Shown here: one piece after another, positions 39,441-51,208 of the stretch
Layout: every line of letters begins with the position of its first letter
Numbering within the stretch: position 1 is the stretch's first letter
Source: Tetrahymena elliotti 4EA
Lineage: Eukaryota > Ciliophora > Oligohymenophorea > Hymenostomatida > Tetrahymenidae
Length of the DNA stretch: 64,000 nucleotides
Direction of reading: 5' to 3'
Assembly: GCA_000231825.2 (NCBI GenBank)
Contig: JH720365.1
Span: 344,179-408,178 of the forward strand
The notes under the pieces: model-generated
What the model saw: the letters and a program-made list of their open reading frames with translations, nothing else
The model's database searches: none
Told to the model about the DNA's origin: nothing
Translations under genes and position numbers: made by a program

Positions 39441-42167
39441 TCAAGAATTTGAATGATCATTATCTGATTGTGTTGTTGTTAAATTTTAGTATTAATAGTT
39501 AATCTTTTGATAAATATTACTTAGATTTTCTTTATTAAGATTATCTTTTTACTACTAATTAGGCTTTTAAATGTTTTAAAATCTTTAGTGTCTTATCTTT
39601 TATATTAGAGAAAATAACCTTTATTTATTGAAAATATTATTATTTTGTTAGGTATGTTAGCTTTAGCTTTATGTTACTAAATTTGTTTGACTGATCTTCT
39701 TTTAATCAAATTACTGATTTAATAAGAAATTATTTTGTAAATTTAATTATTCCTAATAAGTTTTTTCTAATTGAGAAGACTATTACTTCATTTCTTTTGA
39801 TATCATTTGAATATTTTAATATAATTATTCATTATTGTTGATATTTTAATTTATTTATTTAGATTTTTATGATATTGACACTGAATAAGACTTAACTTTT
39901 TATTCAGTAGGTTTTTAAATTTAATTAGGGTTGTTGCATAAATTAGGAGAAAGTAATTCAAGCTCAACACTCTGCTAAATTAAATCATCAGTTGAGAGTT
40001 GTTTATCTCTTTTATTTTAAAATAAGTTTAGCTTTAATTTAGAATTCAAGTTAAATGATTGCTATGCTGATGAAATATTTCTAAGAGAATTTCCTTAGTC
40101 ATTTATTGTATTTTTTGGTGAAATAATATTTAGATTATCTTCATATTCATTAGAATCATCCTGTATTTATGCAATTTAATTCAATTTATTTTGATTCTTT
40201 ATAAAACTTGATAAAACCTTAACAACATTAGATTTCTTTTCTTAATTTTTACTTGTTTAATTTTCTGGTTTTTTTATATCTTCATTTCTTGATGGCTGCT
40301 CAATTTTTTAGCTTAAACTATAATCATCTATGACTTGAATTTGATCATTGCTATTCAGCATATTGCTGATGAGAGTCAGACTGCTAATTTGATTTTCACA
40401 TATAAGATTACTCTATGATTTCTAATTATTAAGCTTTTTAGTTGATTAAATAAGCTTTTAAAGAGATTAAATTGCTTCGTTTTATGATTTTATTCTTTAA
40501 TCTTAAGATTATGAGTAAGATTTCTTCATTTTTTAACTTTAATTTGTTGCAATTTTACTTTGAATTATGCTATTTTAAAATGGAAGACTAGTTATCATAG
40601 CTTACTTAATATTGTGTTTGTGAAAAAAATTTTATTGTAAAAAATGAGTTTAATTTCCCTTACATTCTTTAAAACACCCACTACCTCCTTTATTATTCAT
40701 TTTATTTTTATCAGTTGCAAATAAATTTTTTTTGGAATCTTTTGGTTAATTATTAACTGATCTAACTGTATTATATTTTGGTGTTGAGCTATAATTTTAA
40801 CTTAGTATTAATTAATTTGCATTTTCCAAGGGAAGGCTAACATTTTAATTGATATTGTATTAAGATACAATATTCATAGGAATACATGCTTCATCACAAG
40901 ATATTTTATATTTAATTTTTTGGTTATACATATTATTAAGTGATTAAGAATTTTAAATTTTTATTTTATTTGACTCATATGATTTTTCATTAAAAGAAGA
41001 CTAGCCAAACTATCCTTTAGGTGAAATTATCCTATAACCCCTATTCAAAACCTCTTAATTTTAGCAATTAATATTCTCTACTTTTGTTTAAGTTTACTGA
41101 TCAAAAACTGCTGCATTATTTTTACTTTTAAAATTAAAATTATAGATTTCATGCATGAGCTTATTAGAAAAGTTTCTCAATAGCTATTTTTCACTTTTAG
41201 AAGAGTTTAATAATTGCTGCTGCTGCTAATTGAATAGACTCCCATAATAATAATCTAAATTAAATTGTTATTCATTAGGTTATAGGTATTATTGATTCTG
41301 TTATCCATCTAATTAAATTTGAGAGTGTTGATTTTAAACTGAACTATTTATATTAAAAGTCTGACTTTTAAAAGTATTGAATGGATTAGAACTTTAATCT
41401 TCTTTTTATTGCTATTTTTGAGATTTCTTTTCTACTTACTAAAGATTTAAAAATAATTGCTTTTATTTACTATTTGATAATTTGATATCATAATGATGAA
41501 TTTTTTGCTATTCAGATTCACTGTTTGTTTGAATAGGAACAAAGTAATCTGATAATTAGTTAATTAGTAGAAATTACTTTTTGTTTTTAATTAAATTTGT
41601 ATTACTCTAAAATGGTAAAGAACTATCAAATACTTTTTCCATCAAATCTTTTGTCTTATCACAATTGCTTTCTCTAAAAGAGGAACTTTTATTTTACCTT
41701 TTTAAAAGATTTAATGAAAATTATTAGTTTATCACATTTTATTTATTGTCTGTGTTATTTTAAGCTTTTGAGATATCCTTTTAAGTAGAAGTAAATATTT
41801 TAAACTCTGACTATTCAGATCTAAGTTAATTTTTATTTTTCTGTTAAATTTGCTATTAAAATTTCTAAAAGCAAGGTGTTGATAATTTTCTTTAAAAATG
41901 GCAGCTTTCTTGTCTTGACAGCTATTTACTTTCTAGTTTTTTGTTTATATAATTTACCTTTTCTTTTTTTTGCAATTCTTTATAATTGGAGACTTACTAT
42001 TGTAAAAAATTCAATTCAAAAGGACTAAAAGCCTATTGTTCGAGGATAGATTTCTACTACTGAATTTCTTCATTGTTAAATTCATAACTAGCCTTTTGCA
42101 AATTTTCTGAAATTTGGTTTTACACGTACCTTTATTAATCTAGAATTTAGCTTTATAGCTAATTCAT
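39441..42167 (-). CDS. Gln/Asn/Ser-rich low-complexity protein
   Basis: A single exon of 908 residues ending in TGA; an in-frame TGA lies upstream of the first usable ATG (42167), which supports the start MNQLQSQ. Composition is dominated by Gln, Asn, Ser and Lys, with most Gln encoded by TAA/TAG. There is a short poly-Q (five Gln near 41216-41230). A single small Cys cluster (GCFKECKGN) lies in the middle. N- and C-terminal parts contain amphipathic helical stretches (for example ISKEMKQQSSQLEKTYQEQL) that may be short coiled coils. No domain is recognised. The length and open frame over 2.7 kb, in contrast to frames in neighbouring spacers, argue that it is a real gene. Confidence 0.75.
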
Positions 42168-43712
42168 TTCTAATTTGTTTAATTTTTTTATTTGATAAAG
42201 CAATATTTAATCAAACTCTTCTAATTTTTAAAATTTATATCAGATCAATTCTTGGCATTACTTAACAAAAATAATTTATGCTAATAAAGATGAATTAAAT
42301 GAATGATATTTGCTATTCAATAAATTGTTGATTAAATTATTTATCAGTTCTAATGCAATATATACATACAAGAGAATTTACATTTACTTGAATTCCTCAA
42401 AAAATTATTTGTAATAATCATGAATAAAACAATAAAGTTTTAACATATAAAATAAATAGCTTATAAACTACAGAAATAAATTTTTTATTTAAAAAATAAA
42501 ATTTGGAATGTTTTTAGTTTTGCATTATCATTCAAAAACTAACCTTATTGCCTATTTTAAAACATACATTTCTCTATAAAATATTTTTTTATTCGGATTC
42601 ACAAGAAAATACAAAAGTTATTTCTAAATAGATGAATTTCTCTTTTAAATTTTATGTTTGCTTAAAACATAAGTAAAAATTTAAATAAATAAATTGATTT
42701 GACTTAAAATAAAAATGTTTCTAAAAAATACTCCTGAAAAATTAAAAAAATAATTTATTCAAGATAAACTGTTTTTTCTTGGATAAATAAATAATTCAGA
42801 CTAAATTTTTCTATTATAATAATAAAGCTAATTTAGTATTCTTATACATTTCTCTAATACTTTTCATCTTAGTAAGATAATTTTTTTAAAAAAGATAATA
42901 AAATTAATAATAATAGTAATATTTTTATTTTTACTAATCGCAAATTAACTTTATTTTAAATTAAAACTAAAGTTAAATTTCTGCTGATTAATAAAAAATT
43001 TGTTTTTGAAAAGAATAATAGAAACATTAGAAATAAATAAAACAATAATTTTAATAAATTTTAGAATTAAAATATTTTGAGATTTTATCTAACCAAATTC
43101 TATTATTATTTACAAATAATTCAAAAGTCTTAAATTAAATTCAAAATTATAAATTAAATACTTTGAGAGAGCTGATCTTTAATTAAAAATGATGATTTCA
43201 GTTAAATAAAATTGCTGCATAATTAAAATAAAATAATAAAATGAATGAATATTAAATTGATTATAAGATATTGTTATTCATTCATAGATAACAAGTATTA
43301 TTATGAAATTTGATTGAAATCTATTTATCATTGAATCTATTTGAGTTGTTTTAAAAAGGAAGCAAATAAATGATAACAAGAACAAAAATTTTCAGTATTG
43401 GAGTGTGAAGAAATGAAAATTAATGAATTGATTTATAAATTAGTTGATAAAGCATTATTAGTAAAGGAAATGAATGAGAAGAATAAAGCAGCAAAGAATG
43501 AAGTGAAATGAAAGGATATGAAGAATAGTTATAATAAATAGAGGTTATGATTATTTGTAACTCTTTATGAATTGTTAGTTTTTTAATAATAAAGAAAGCA
43601 ATATACATATTTATTTTAAAAAGCAATTAACAAATAAAATACAAATAAAATCAAGCAAATAAGCTAACAAATAAAATAAACTAACACAATTAACAACCAT
43701 ATTAGCTGAAAA
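42168..43712. other. AT-rich spacer between divergent genes
   Basis: About 1.5 kb holding the promoters of the Gln-rich gene and CFAP45. No coding frame or RNA is supported. Confidence 0.5.
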
Positions 43713-46169
43713 ATGGTAAATGAATTCAAAATTAATCATTTAGTCTTATTAGATCTATATTTAAATATCATCGAGTAGTTAAAAGGATAAAGTTAGGCAA
43801 AGCAAAATTTTTAGTGCTCTTAACAGCCAAAATAAAATCATTCATATGATTGATTATTGCATTTTAAACTTATCATTCAATTTTTATAAATCTTTTAAAA
43901 ATTGTGAGTGTTAACTTTGTTTTTTTTAATTTAAATCAGCCTAGCAGTTAAGCCTCTGGAGGATCTAAAAAGTCCAATGCCGATGAAACTCTCTTTGGTA
44001 AAGATTTTACAAATAACTTATTTAATTTTGAGGAATTACTTTGAAAGCTAGAAACTAAAATCAAATTAATTAATACTGTTTTCTGCGATCTATCAATTTG
44101 AATAACTCACTAATTTTTGTTTCAAATGTTCAGCTAGTTCCCTCAATTTATAAAAATATTTTAAATAAATTAATGCTATTCTTAAATATATTCAAGGTTC
44201 TCGTAAGACTAATAAGAATACTTCTAAAGTTCAAGAAGAAGTTGTTGATAAAGCTAGAAAAGGTGATTTTACTCATCCCGAAGTTGTTTTAATTAGTGAA
44301 AGCGAACTTCAAAGAATGAAAGTAAGCATTTAGTTATTACAAAAGAAAACAATAAATATAATTCTATTATAATTTGAATGCTTGATTAATCCTTATGATT
44401 AACTTTCATGATTTTAAATTTAAATAGAATAACGCTATTATTACCACCAAAGAAGAAACTTTACATCAAAAGAAAATCTTAGAAGAATAAAAGGAAAAGT
44501 AAATGGCAGTCTCAAAGGCCAAAAAGTAAAAAATGCTTCAAATGGAAGAAGAGAAGAAAAAGCAAGTTCCTTTGTCTGATTTTCAATTGGAAGAAAAGGT
44601 AGTTAAGGTATGAAAATTGACTTATTATTTGCTTTTCTAAAAACAAAAATAATATTAAACAAACATCAAAAATTTAAGTTAATTACTTTTGGAGTTGCAA
44701 TTTTCTTTTGTTTATGCCAACACCAAAAATAAAATTATAGATTTAAATTTTAAAAATTCTATTTTTGCTAAATAGGACTCTCTTCTTAATAGAGCATAAG
44801 AAATTATGAACGAATAAATGGATGATGTCAAAGAAATGAATAAGATGGTTATGTATGCTAAGTGTGTTACTATCCGTGATAAGTAGTTAGTTGAAAAGAA
44901 GGATATTCGTGATGAAAAAAAGCTTGAAGAAAAGAGAAAAGATCTTATGATGGAAATAGAAAGACTTAAAAAAATTAAATACTATGAAGAATAAGAGAAA
45001 AAGAAAAAAGAAGAATAAAGAGAAGGCCACTTAAAGATTATTGATTAGATTAAAGACAATGAATTGGTTAGACTCAGAGCTAAAGAAGAATAAGAAAGAG
45101 AAGGTTAAGTTATGATTAAAGCTATAAAAGAATTGGAAGTCGAAGAACAACACAAGGCTCTCGTAATAATTAAACCACTGCTTTTAAAAAATGACTCAAT
45201 AATTAATTTTTTATAAACTTAAAATAGAAAAAGAAATCTGACCAAAAGAAACTTCTCGATGAAATCTTTGAGGCTAACTAAAATGCTATCTTAGTAAAAT
45301 AAAAAAGAGTCCAAGAAGAAAAAGTTGAAGAAGAAAAAATTGTTAAATACAATTTAGAAAAAGCTTAAAAGGAAGCTGAATATCTTGCTGAATAAAAGTA
45401 AAATTTTTCATTCAACGAATTTACGAATTTAGAATAAAATTTATTATTCATTATTGAATTATCTGATACAATAATAATTCCTTTTTTATTTTAAAGGCGT
45501 ATTAAAGATGAGAAGGAAAAGGAACTTCAAAGACTTAGAGAAATGCAAGAAAAAGCTAATGATAGATAGGTAATTAGTTAATTCATTGAATCGATGAATT
45601 AAAATTTACTAAATATAATATTTAGGCAGAATTAGATTTTTTGAGAGCTAAAAGAGCTATGGAATAAAATGAAAGAAATGCCAGAGATAAGGAAAGAAGA
45701 GAAGCCGAATTAAGAGTAAAATAAATAATGAGTTCTAACAAGAATTTAAAATATTTTTAATTTAATTAAGTAAAAAATAAACTCAGAACTCCTTGAAGCA
45801 AGAAGATAATAATAATATGAAAAAGAATAAAGACTTTAAGAGTAAGCTAAAAATGATAGAGATGAATTTTAGAGAATCATCCAAGCCCAAAAGTAAGAGA
45901 GAGAAATTGAAATTAAACTCCAAGTTGAAAGAGAATAACAAATTAAAAAGCATGCTGATGAACTCAGAAAGTAGATAGCATTGAATGAAGAAAAGATCAA
46001 ATAAGATTCTAGAAATAGATTAGAAGAAGGTAAAAAGATTAGAGACTAACTCTAACAACAAAAGAAAATGCTTGAAAACATCAAGGTTCAAAAACTCGAA
46101 CAATTATAAAAGATGAGTATTCCTCAAAAATATACTTCAGAACTTGAACGTAAAAAAATTAATATCTGA
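43713..46169 (+). CDS. CFAP45: CFAP45 (CCDC19/NESG1) ciliary microtubule inner protein
   Basis: Nine exons: 43713-43715, 43940-43997, 44197-44321, 44428-44607, 44776-45162, 45228-45397, 45497-45569, 45626-45715, 45771-46169; 494 residues, close to the ~550 of vertebrate CFAP45. Family landmarks in order: DETLFG near the N-terminus, a VVLISESELQRMK block (SPEEFERIK in mammals), SLLNRAQEIMNEQ, AKCVTIRDKQLVEKK, EKEKELQRLREMQEKAND, NDRDEFQRIIQAQK, and the C-terminal IPQKYTSELERKK. It is helical throughout. CFAP45 lies inside the lumen of axonemal doublet microtubules and, in mammals, has been linked to adenine nucleotide-dependent motility. Notable: the first coding exon is just ATG, followed by a 224-nt intron (GTAAATG...AATCAG). 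The 199-nt third intron (43998-44196) was placed to give DETLFGSRKTNKN; a shorter intron ending at another AG is possible. Confidence 0.93.
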
Positions 46170-47502
46170 ACTAAATTTTAGAAATCTATGTATAGTGTAA
46201 AACTACTATCTCTGTATATGTCAGTGTTTTGATATCATTAAAATTTAGCAGATCACAGTCACTACCATTAAATCAATATAATCATTTTTCACTAAGTTCC
46301 ATTAAATTTATTCTTAAAAATAAAGATATTTTATATTTTAAATTGCTGTTGACATATCTTTCATGCTTAGAAAATCATATTTTAATTTACTTGATCTTTT
46401 GTTTGTTTTAATTTGGATACAAAAGAATAAAAATAATTTTTTCTAAATTTAAAGCATGATTGATTGATTTTTAAAATAAAATTTTTTATTGAAACATAAA
46501 AAAATAATAATTTTTTATTCTTTAAAATGATTAAGAAAAGAAAGAATCTACTTTTGGAAATTAACATCTTCCCATTTTTAAAATTTAAACAACTTTTAAT
46601 TTAAAATGTTTTAAATAAAAATTTTTTTTTATTGAAAACTCAAGATTTTTTTAAATGTTTGATATTATTATTATTATCATGAAAATAAATAATTGATGTA
46701 GAAAAATTTGGAATAAGAAAATAAAAATTGTGTTTACTAAAAAAAATAATATTTGAGTTAAACTTTAAGTAATATTATAATATGAAGGATACATTTTCTA
46801 ATTTGAATAATAAATTCTCTAATAATACATGCTCAAAATAATATCAATTAATGAGAATACTATTTAACCTTTACAAATAAAAATATTCAGTTACTTTATC
46901 TTTTTATTTTTTAAAGATAATTAAAAACATTTTCTAATACATGTGATATTAAAAAAAATAAATCTTCCTAAAAAAAGAAAAATAAATGTCTTATTTAAAA
47001 TAAATTGAAAATTTTAGAACAAATGAAAAAGCTTAATAATGATAAATTAATAAGTAAAAATAAGAAATTCCTTTATTAAAAAGAGCATAATAGATATTTT
47101 TTAGACCTTTTATTTATATTTAAATACATTTAGTAGTTGGTAAAATAAAAATCTTTATTGAAAGTAAAATTTTAGTTTAAATAAAATATTAATTCAATTG
47201 ATTATATTAAGAAATAATTTATTAAAAAAATATTTTTTAATTATTACATGCTTAGCTCCAAAGATATTTTTGGAATAGAAAGGATTTATAAGGATTTTAT
47301 GAAAGATTTAAATAGAGGTTATTTGTTATTTTTCAAAGATTTTACTTTGCAAATTAATAAATTTTTTTAATAAAGCGAGTGATTTTTAAAAAGATTGGGT
47401 AATATTAAGTCTTATTTATTAGCTTGCTATATCTACGAGTTCTTTTTTATAATTTAATACATGATTTATTACATAAAATTTAAGTTTTACTGATTAATTT
47501 TT
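46170..47502. other. AT-rich spacer between tandem plus-strand genes
   Basis: About 1.3 kb with the CFAP45 3' flank and the promoter of the next gene. Nothing recognisable. Confidence 0.5.
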
Positions 47503-50176
47503 ATGAGTTAACTAAATAGCCCACTTCCATTATCTCCAAAAAACAGCAGAGAGAGTCAATCTCAAAAATTTTAAAAGCTGTTATCGAATAAGCTACAGGC
47601 TAAGTCTTTCTATAAAGCGGACATGTTTAACAATTTTAAATCGCTTAGTAGAAACAGCATCTTAGAATAAACTTAGCATTTTTATTCTAAATCTAATTAA
47701 AACATATCAATTAATGATGAAATTTTAAGTTCTCATTAGACAAATACAAACTATACATTGAATCCATTAAATGTTACTCATACTCCACCTACTTCTTCTA
47801 ATTGGTTTGATTCAAAATTTTTTTATACTGAATAGAGTTAAAAGAGTCTATCTTAACCACACATATACTATTCAACAAATCAGAGTTAAGATAGATATAA
47901 TTAATACGAATTACCTTTAACACCTTAAAGTAATTATGATTATGTTTCTCAGCTGAATTAAACTCCAATCTATTAGAGAATTAGATAAACTAAATATACA
48001 GGAACTAAAAATTCTACAGCATTTTAAACACCAAATTATTCACCTAACAAGGGTATTGAATTTAATATATAATCAGCTAAAATAAGCTCTAAATCTGATA
48101 ACCAAGATACATAAGGTTAATATCAAAAACCTTCTATCCATCACAAGCACTCAAATTCCTATTTTTAAACTCCGTACTTGTCAAGATCTAAAGATTAAAA
48201 GCGACTAGAACTGATTGAGAAATCTAAATAAAGTTAAAATGATTTGATAGATTAAATGGATATCCCTTCATATTCTGAATATCTTTTATTTATGTAAAGA
48301 TAAAAAGCTCTTAATTCCCTTCTTTAGGACTTAGCTATACCTAAAACGTAGAAATAATAGTATTTTTCTGAATAAATACATAATAATTAAAGTTTAAAAC
48401 ATATTTATTAAAGTAAAAATATCAATTAACTGAATAATAAAAGTAAACAGAATACTGAAACTGTTTAGTAAAGTTCATAAAAAAACCAGCAAATAAAAAG
48501 TGTAGAAAAATTGATACCATGTGATCAAGTTGACTAAGGGATGTTTAATTCCTATCTTTAAAGCTTAAAAAATAGCTACAGTCTAAGTATGAGCAATAAT
48601 GCACTCAACAACAATAATAGCATTAACAATAACAATAACCAAATTAATAAGAATATTTTTATAAAAACAAAATACAATAATAACTCTTTGACTTCTTTAC
48701 CTAATTAAATGATGAATATTGATTCAACTTTCTAAAGCACTTAAACTAAAGATGAACCATAAGTGAAAAAAAGTAATCACTAGAATAAAAATCAAATGAT
48801 AAAATCTTAGGTATTTTTTAATCCTAAAATTTTTTCATAAGGAAATTTAGCCTCCTATAAAACAAAAAGAAAATCAATTAACATTACAAAAAGCAAAGAT
48901 TAAAAAAATTAAAATGCTTAATCAGCTCTTAATATAGGAGGTACATACATTATTCTTTTAAATTTGTAATCAATTAAGTAAATATTTTTTTAATTTTATT
49001 TTTAGACTCATATAATACTACGGGATTCCTTTTAGACGCCTTCTAGAGCGAAGAAAAATAAAGAGAATAGACAGAAAGATAATAATTTAAAATTAAAACT
49101 AGCACTTTTAGTGCTATCAATAGTCCTAAAGCTTCAATTTAAGAAGATACTAGGATCTTGCTTTAGAGCCCAAAAAATCAGTAAAAATTAATTGATAATA
49201 AGTTAAACATAGAGCAGTAGAATTCTGATATGATAGTAGTGGAGGAGTTGAATTTTTCACCTAAATCGATTTAAGTAAGAGATTCATAAAAATTAGCTTA
49301 GGTTAAATAAAATGTAGAGTTAAGAAATAAAATTGATGATATTGACGTCTCAATAACTAAGATAATAGATTATATTAAAGAACTCAAAATTCTCTATAAC
49401 TCTAATATTTAGTTCAGCAATATTATTTAGAACATCCCAGGATACAATGACCTACTCCGTTCATTTATTCAAAGAGATGGTAGTTCATCTATTCATGTTT
49501 AAACATAAGTGAATTCTAAAGCATCAATTTTAAATTACTTGATTGATAAATAAGTTTTGAAGGATAAAATGAAAATATAAGAGAAAAATAATCACAATGA
49601 AGGGCAAAAAATAGACAATTAAAACCTTGCTGTAAAATAAATATTCAAAATATTTAATTTTTTGAAAATTTAAAAATTAGGTTATCGATTAGTACTTCTA
49701 AGAAATTCCTATTGAAGTTTTAGAAGAAATCTAAAAGGAGATTTTATATTTCAGCAGGAACATTTTTTCTCATGTTCAACTCAAAAGAGAAGAGCACTAA
49801 AAAAGATAAGTAGATGATGTAAAAATACAAATAATGTAAATTTCGGAAAAGACTCAATAATAGTTCAGGAATTTAAGTAATTAAGTTCCAACAAAATATC
49901 AGGTTTGCTAAATTTAATTTAGATTTGTTAAAATATTTTAGAATTTAAAATTTATTAATTCAATAGAACATTGTTTAACTTTAACATATGCAAGATAATA
50001 TCCAGCACATTATTGATAGAAAAAAATACATCAAACAATAGCCTTTTATAGAAAAATTTGAAAACAAAGAAGAATAATTAGGACAGTTTAAAAAGGTTAG
50101 TGAAGTTAGCAGAAACAAATCTAAGCACCTAAACGAACTAAATGATATTTTAAGAAATTTCCACAAATTCACTTGA
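47503..50176 (+). CDS. Hypothetical protein: Ser/Asn/Gln-rich N-terminus, coiled-coil C-terminus
   Basis: Exons 47503-48940, 49006-49631, 49681-49902 and 49967-50176, giving about 831 residues. The last intron is uncertain: a weak GTTTGC donor at 49903 gives the model above, while a GTAAAT donor at 49836 with acceptor at 49941 also keeps frame and yields a different heptad-like join. The first ~480 residues are low-complexity (Ser, Asn, Gln, Tyr, with TPxY-type and NNNN stretches around 48600-48650). Residues ~575 onward are helical (VELRNKIDDIDVSITKIIDY..., IQNIPGYNDLLRSFI, VIDQYFQEIPIEVLEEIQK...) and end in a charged coiled coil. The layout, disordered N-terminus plus helical C-terminus, is like that of central-channel nucleoporins, but I see no FG repeats, so I do not assign it. 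No signal peptide or membrane segment. Confidence 0.8.
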
Positions 50177-51208
50177 TTTGATTTTGCAATGGCTAGTACT
50201 CAAATACTAACTAATATTTAAATTTAAATTTACATTTCCTCATTAACTATTTATAAATTACTTTGATATCTTTTAAATGATTAAAAAAACCTCAATAAAA
50301 ATAATAAAGTAGATTAATTTTTCATTTAAATTATTAATAAATAAAATATTATTGAATTGTATTTATTTTTCACTTATATTTATTATTTGTTTTTCACTAA
50401 AATTTTTTAATTAATATTTTTATGATTTTCAAAATTTAATTTAATTTTAAATTTTTCTTGAACTGGCTTAAATCATTAAAGCCTAGTTTATCTAAATCAT
50501 GAGGTAAAATGATTGAAATAAGTAATGAAATTGATTTTGTGGTTTAAAAATTTACTTCTTATCTTTAAATTTAAATCCAATTAATTCAATTCAACTTTAA
50601 TAAAATTTTTTCAAAAATAAAAAGTACAACTCCAAACTCAGATCTAAGCCTCTATTTTCTTTACAAATCTATTTTATATTTTCAGAAAACAATATCTCAA
50701 CGATATTAAATACATCAATCCTACATTTTGTTCAAATGAAAAATGTTTCCAAATACTAATAAAAAAGAAGCTTAAAGAATTTAAATATTATGTTAGTTAC
50801 TTCAATTTTTTTTATAATTAATTTATTTACTTAAAAACAGAAAAAACCTACCTAACACTTAACTCTGTACAGTAAAAGAAATTAGTTTGGAAAAGTAAAA
50901 TTGATTTCTTAAATTAAAAAATTGCATTGAAGAAAAGGTGAATTTAATTGACAAAACTTCTGCATCTAAAATTTTAAAAATAATCCCAAATAAGAAGAAA
51001 AAATATATTTTATGAATTGATTTATTATCTAAAAAAAGAAATGAATTTGGAGTAATTATTGAAAAAGAAATTTTTTTGAATAATAAGTAGATTAAATTTT
51101 TATAAATAAAAAGGTTTTACTTCAATTTATTTTATGAAATTTTTGAATTTTTTTTCAATAAAAATAAATTAATTCTAAAGATAAATATTAATTTGATGTT
51201 TGATTGAA
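50177..51208. other. Convergent 3' spacer
   Basis: About 1 kb of AT-rich DNA between two 3' ends; no gene or RNA is supported. Confidence 0.5.

Noticed and set aside
44098..44292. 64-codon plus-strand frame MNNSLIFVSNVQL at the CFAP45 5' end
   Set aside because: It overlaps intron 3 and reads exon 3 in the wrong frame; the correct frame gives SRKTNKNTSKVQEE.
47503..50176. Nucleoporin (Nup54/58/62-type) assignment
   Set aside because: The disordered-plus-helical layout fits, but there are no FG repeats and no recognised motif in the helical part.
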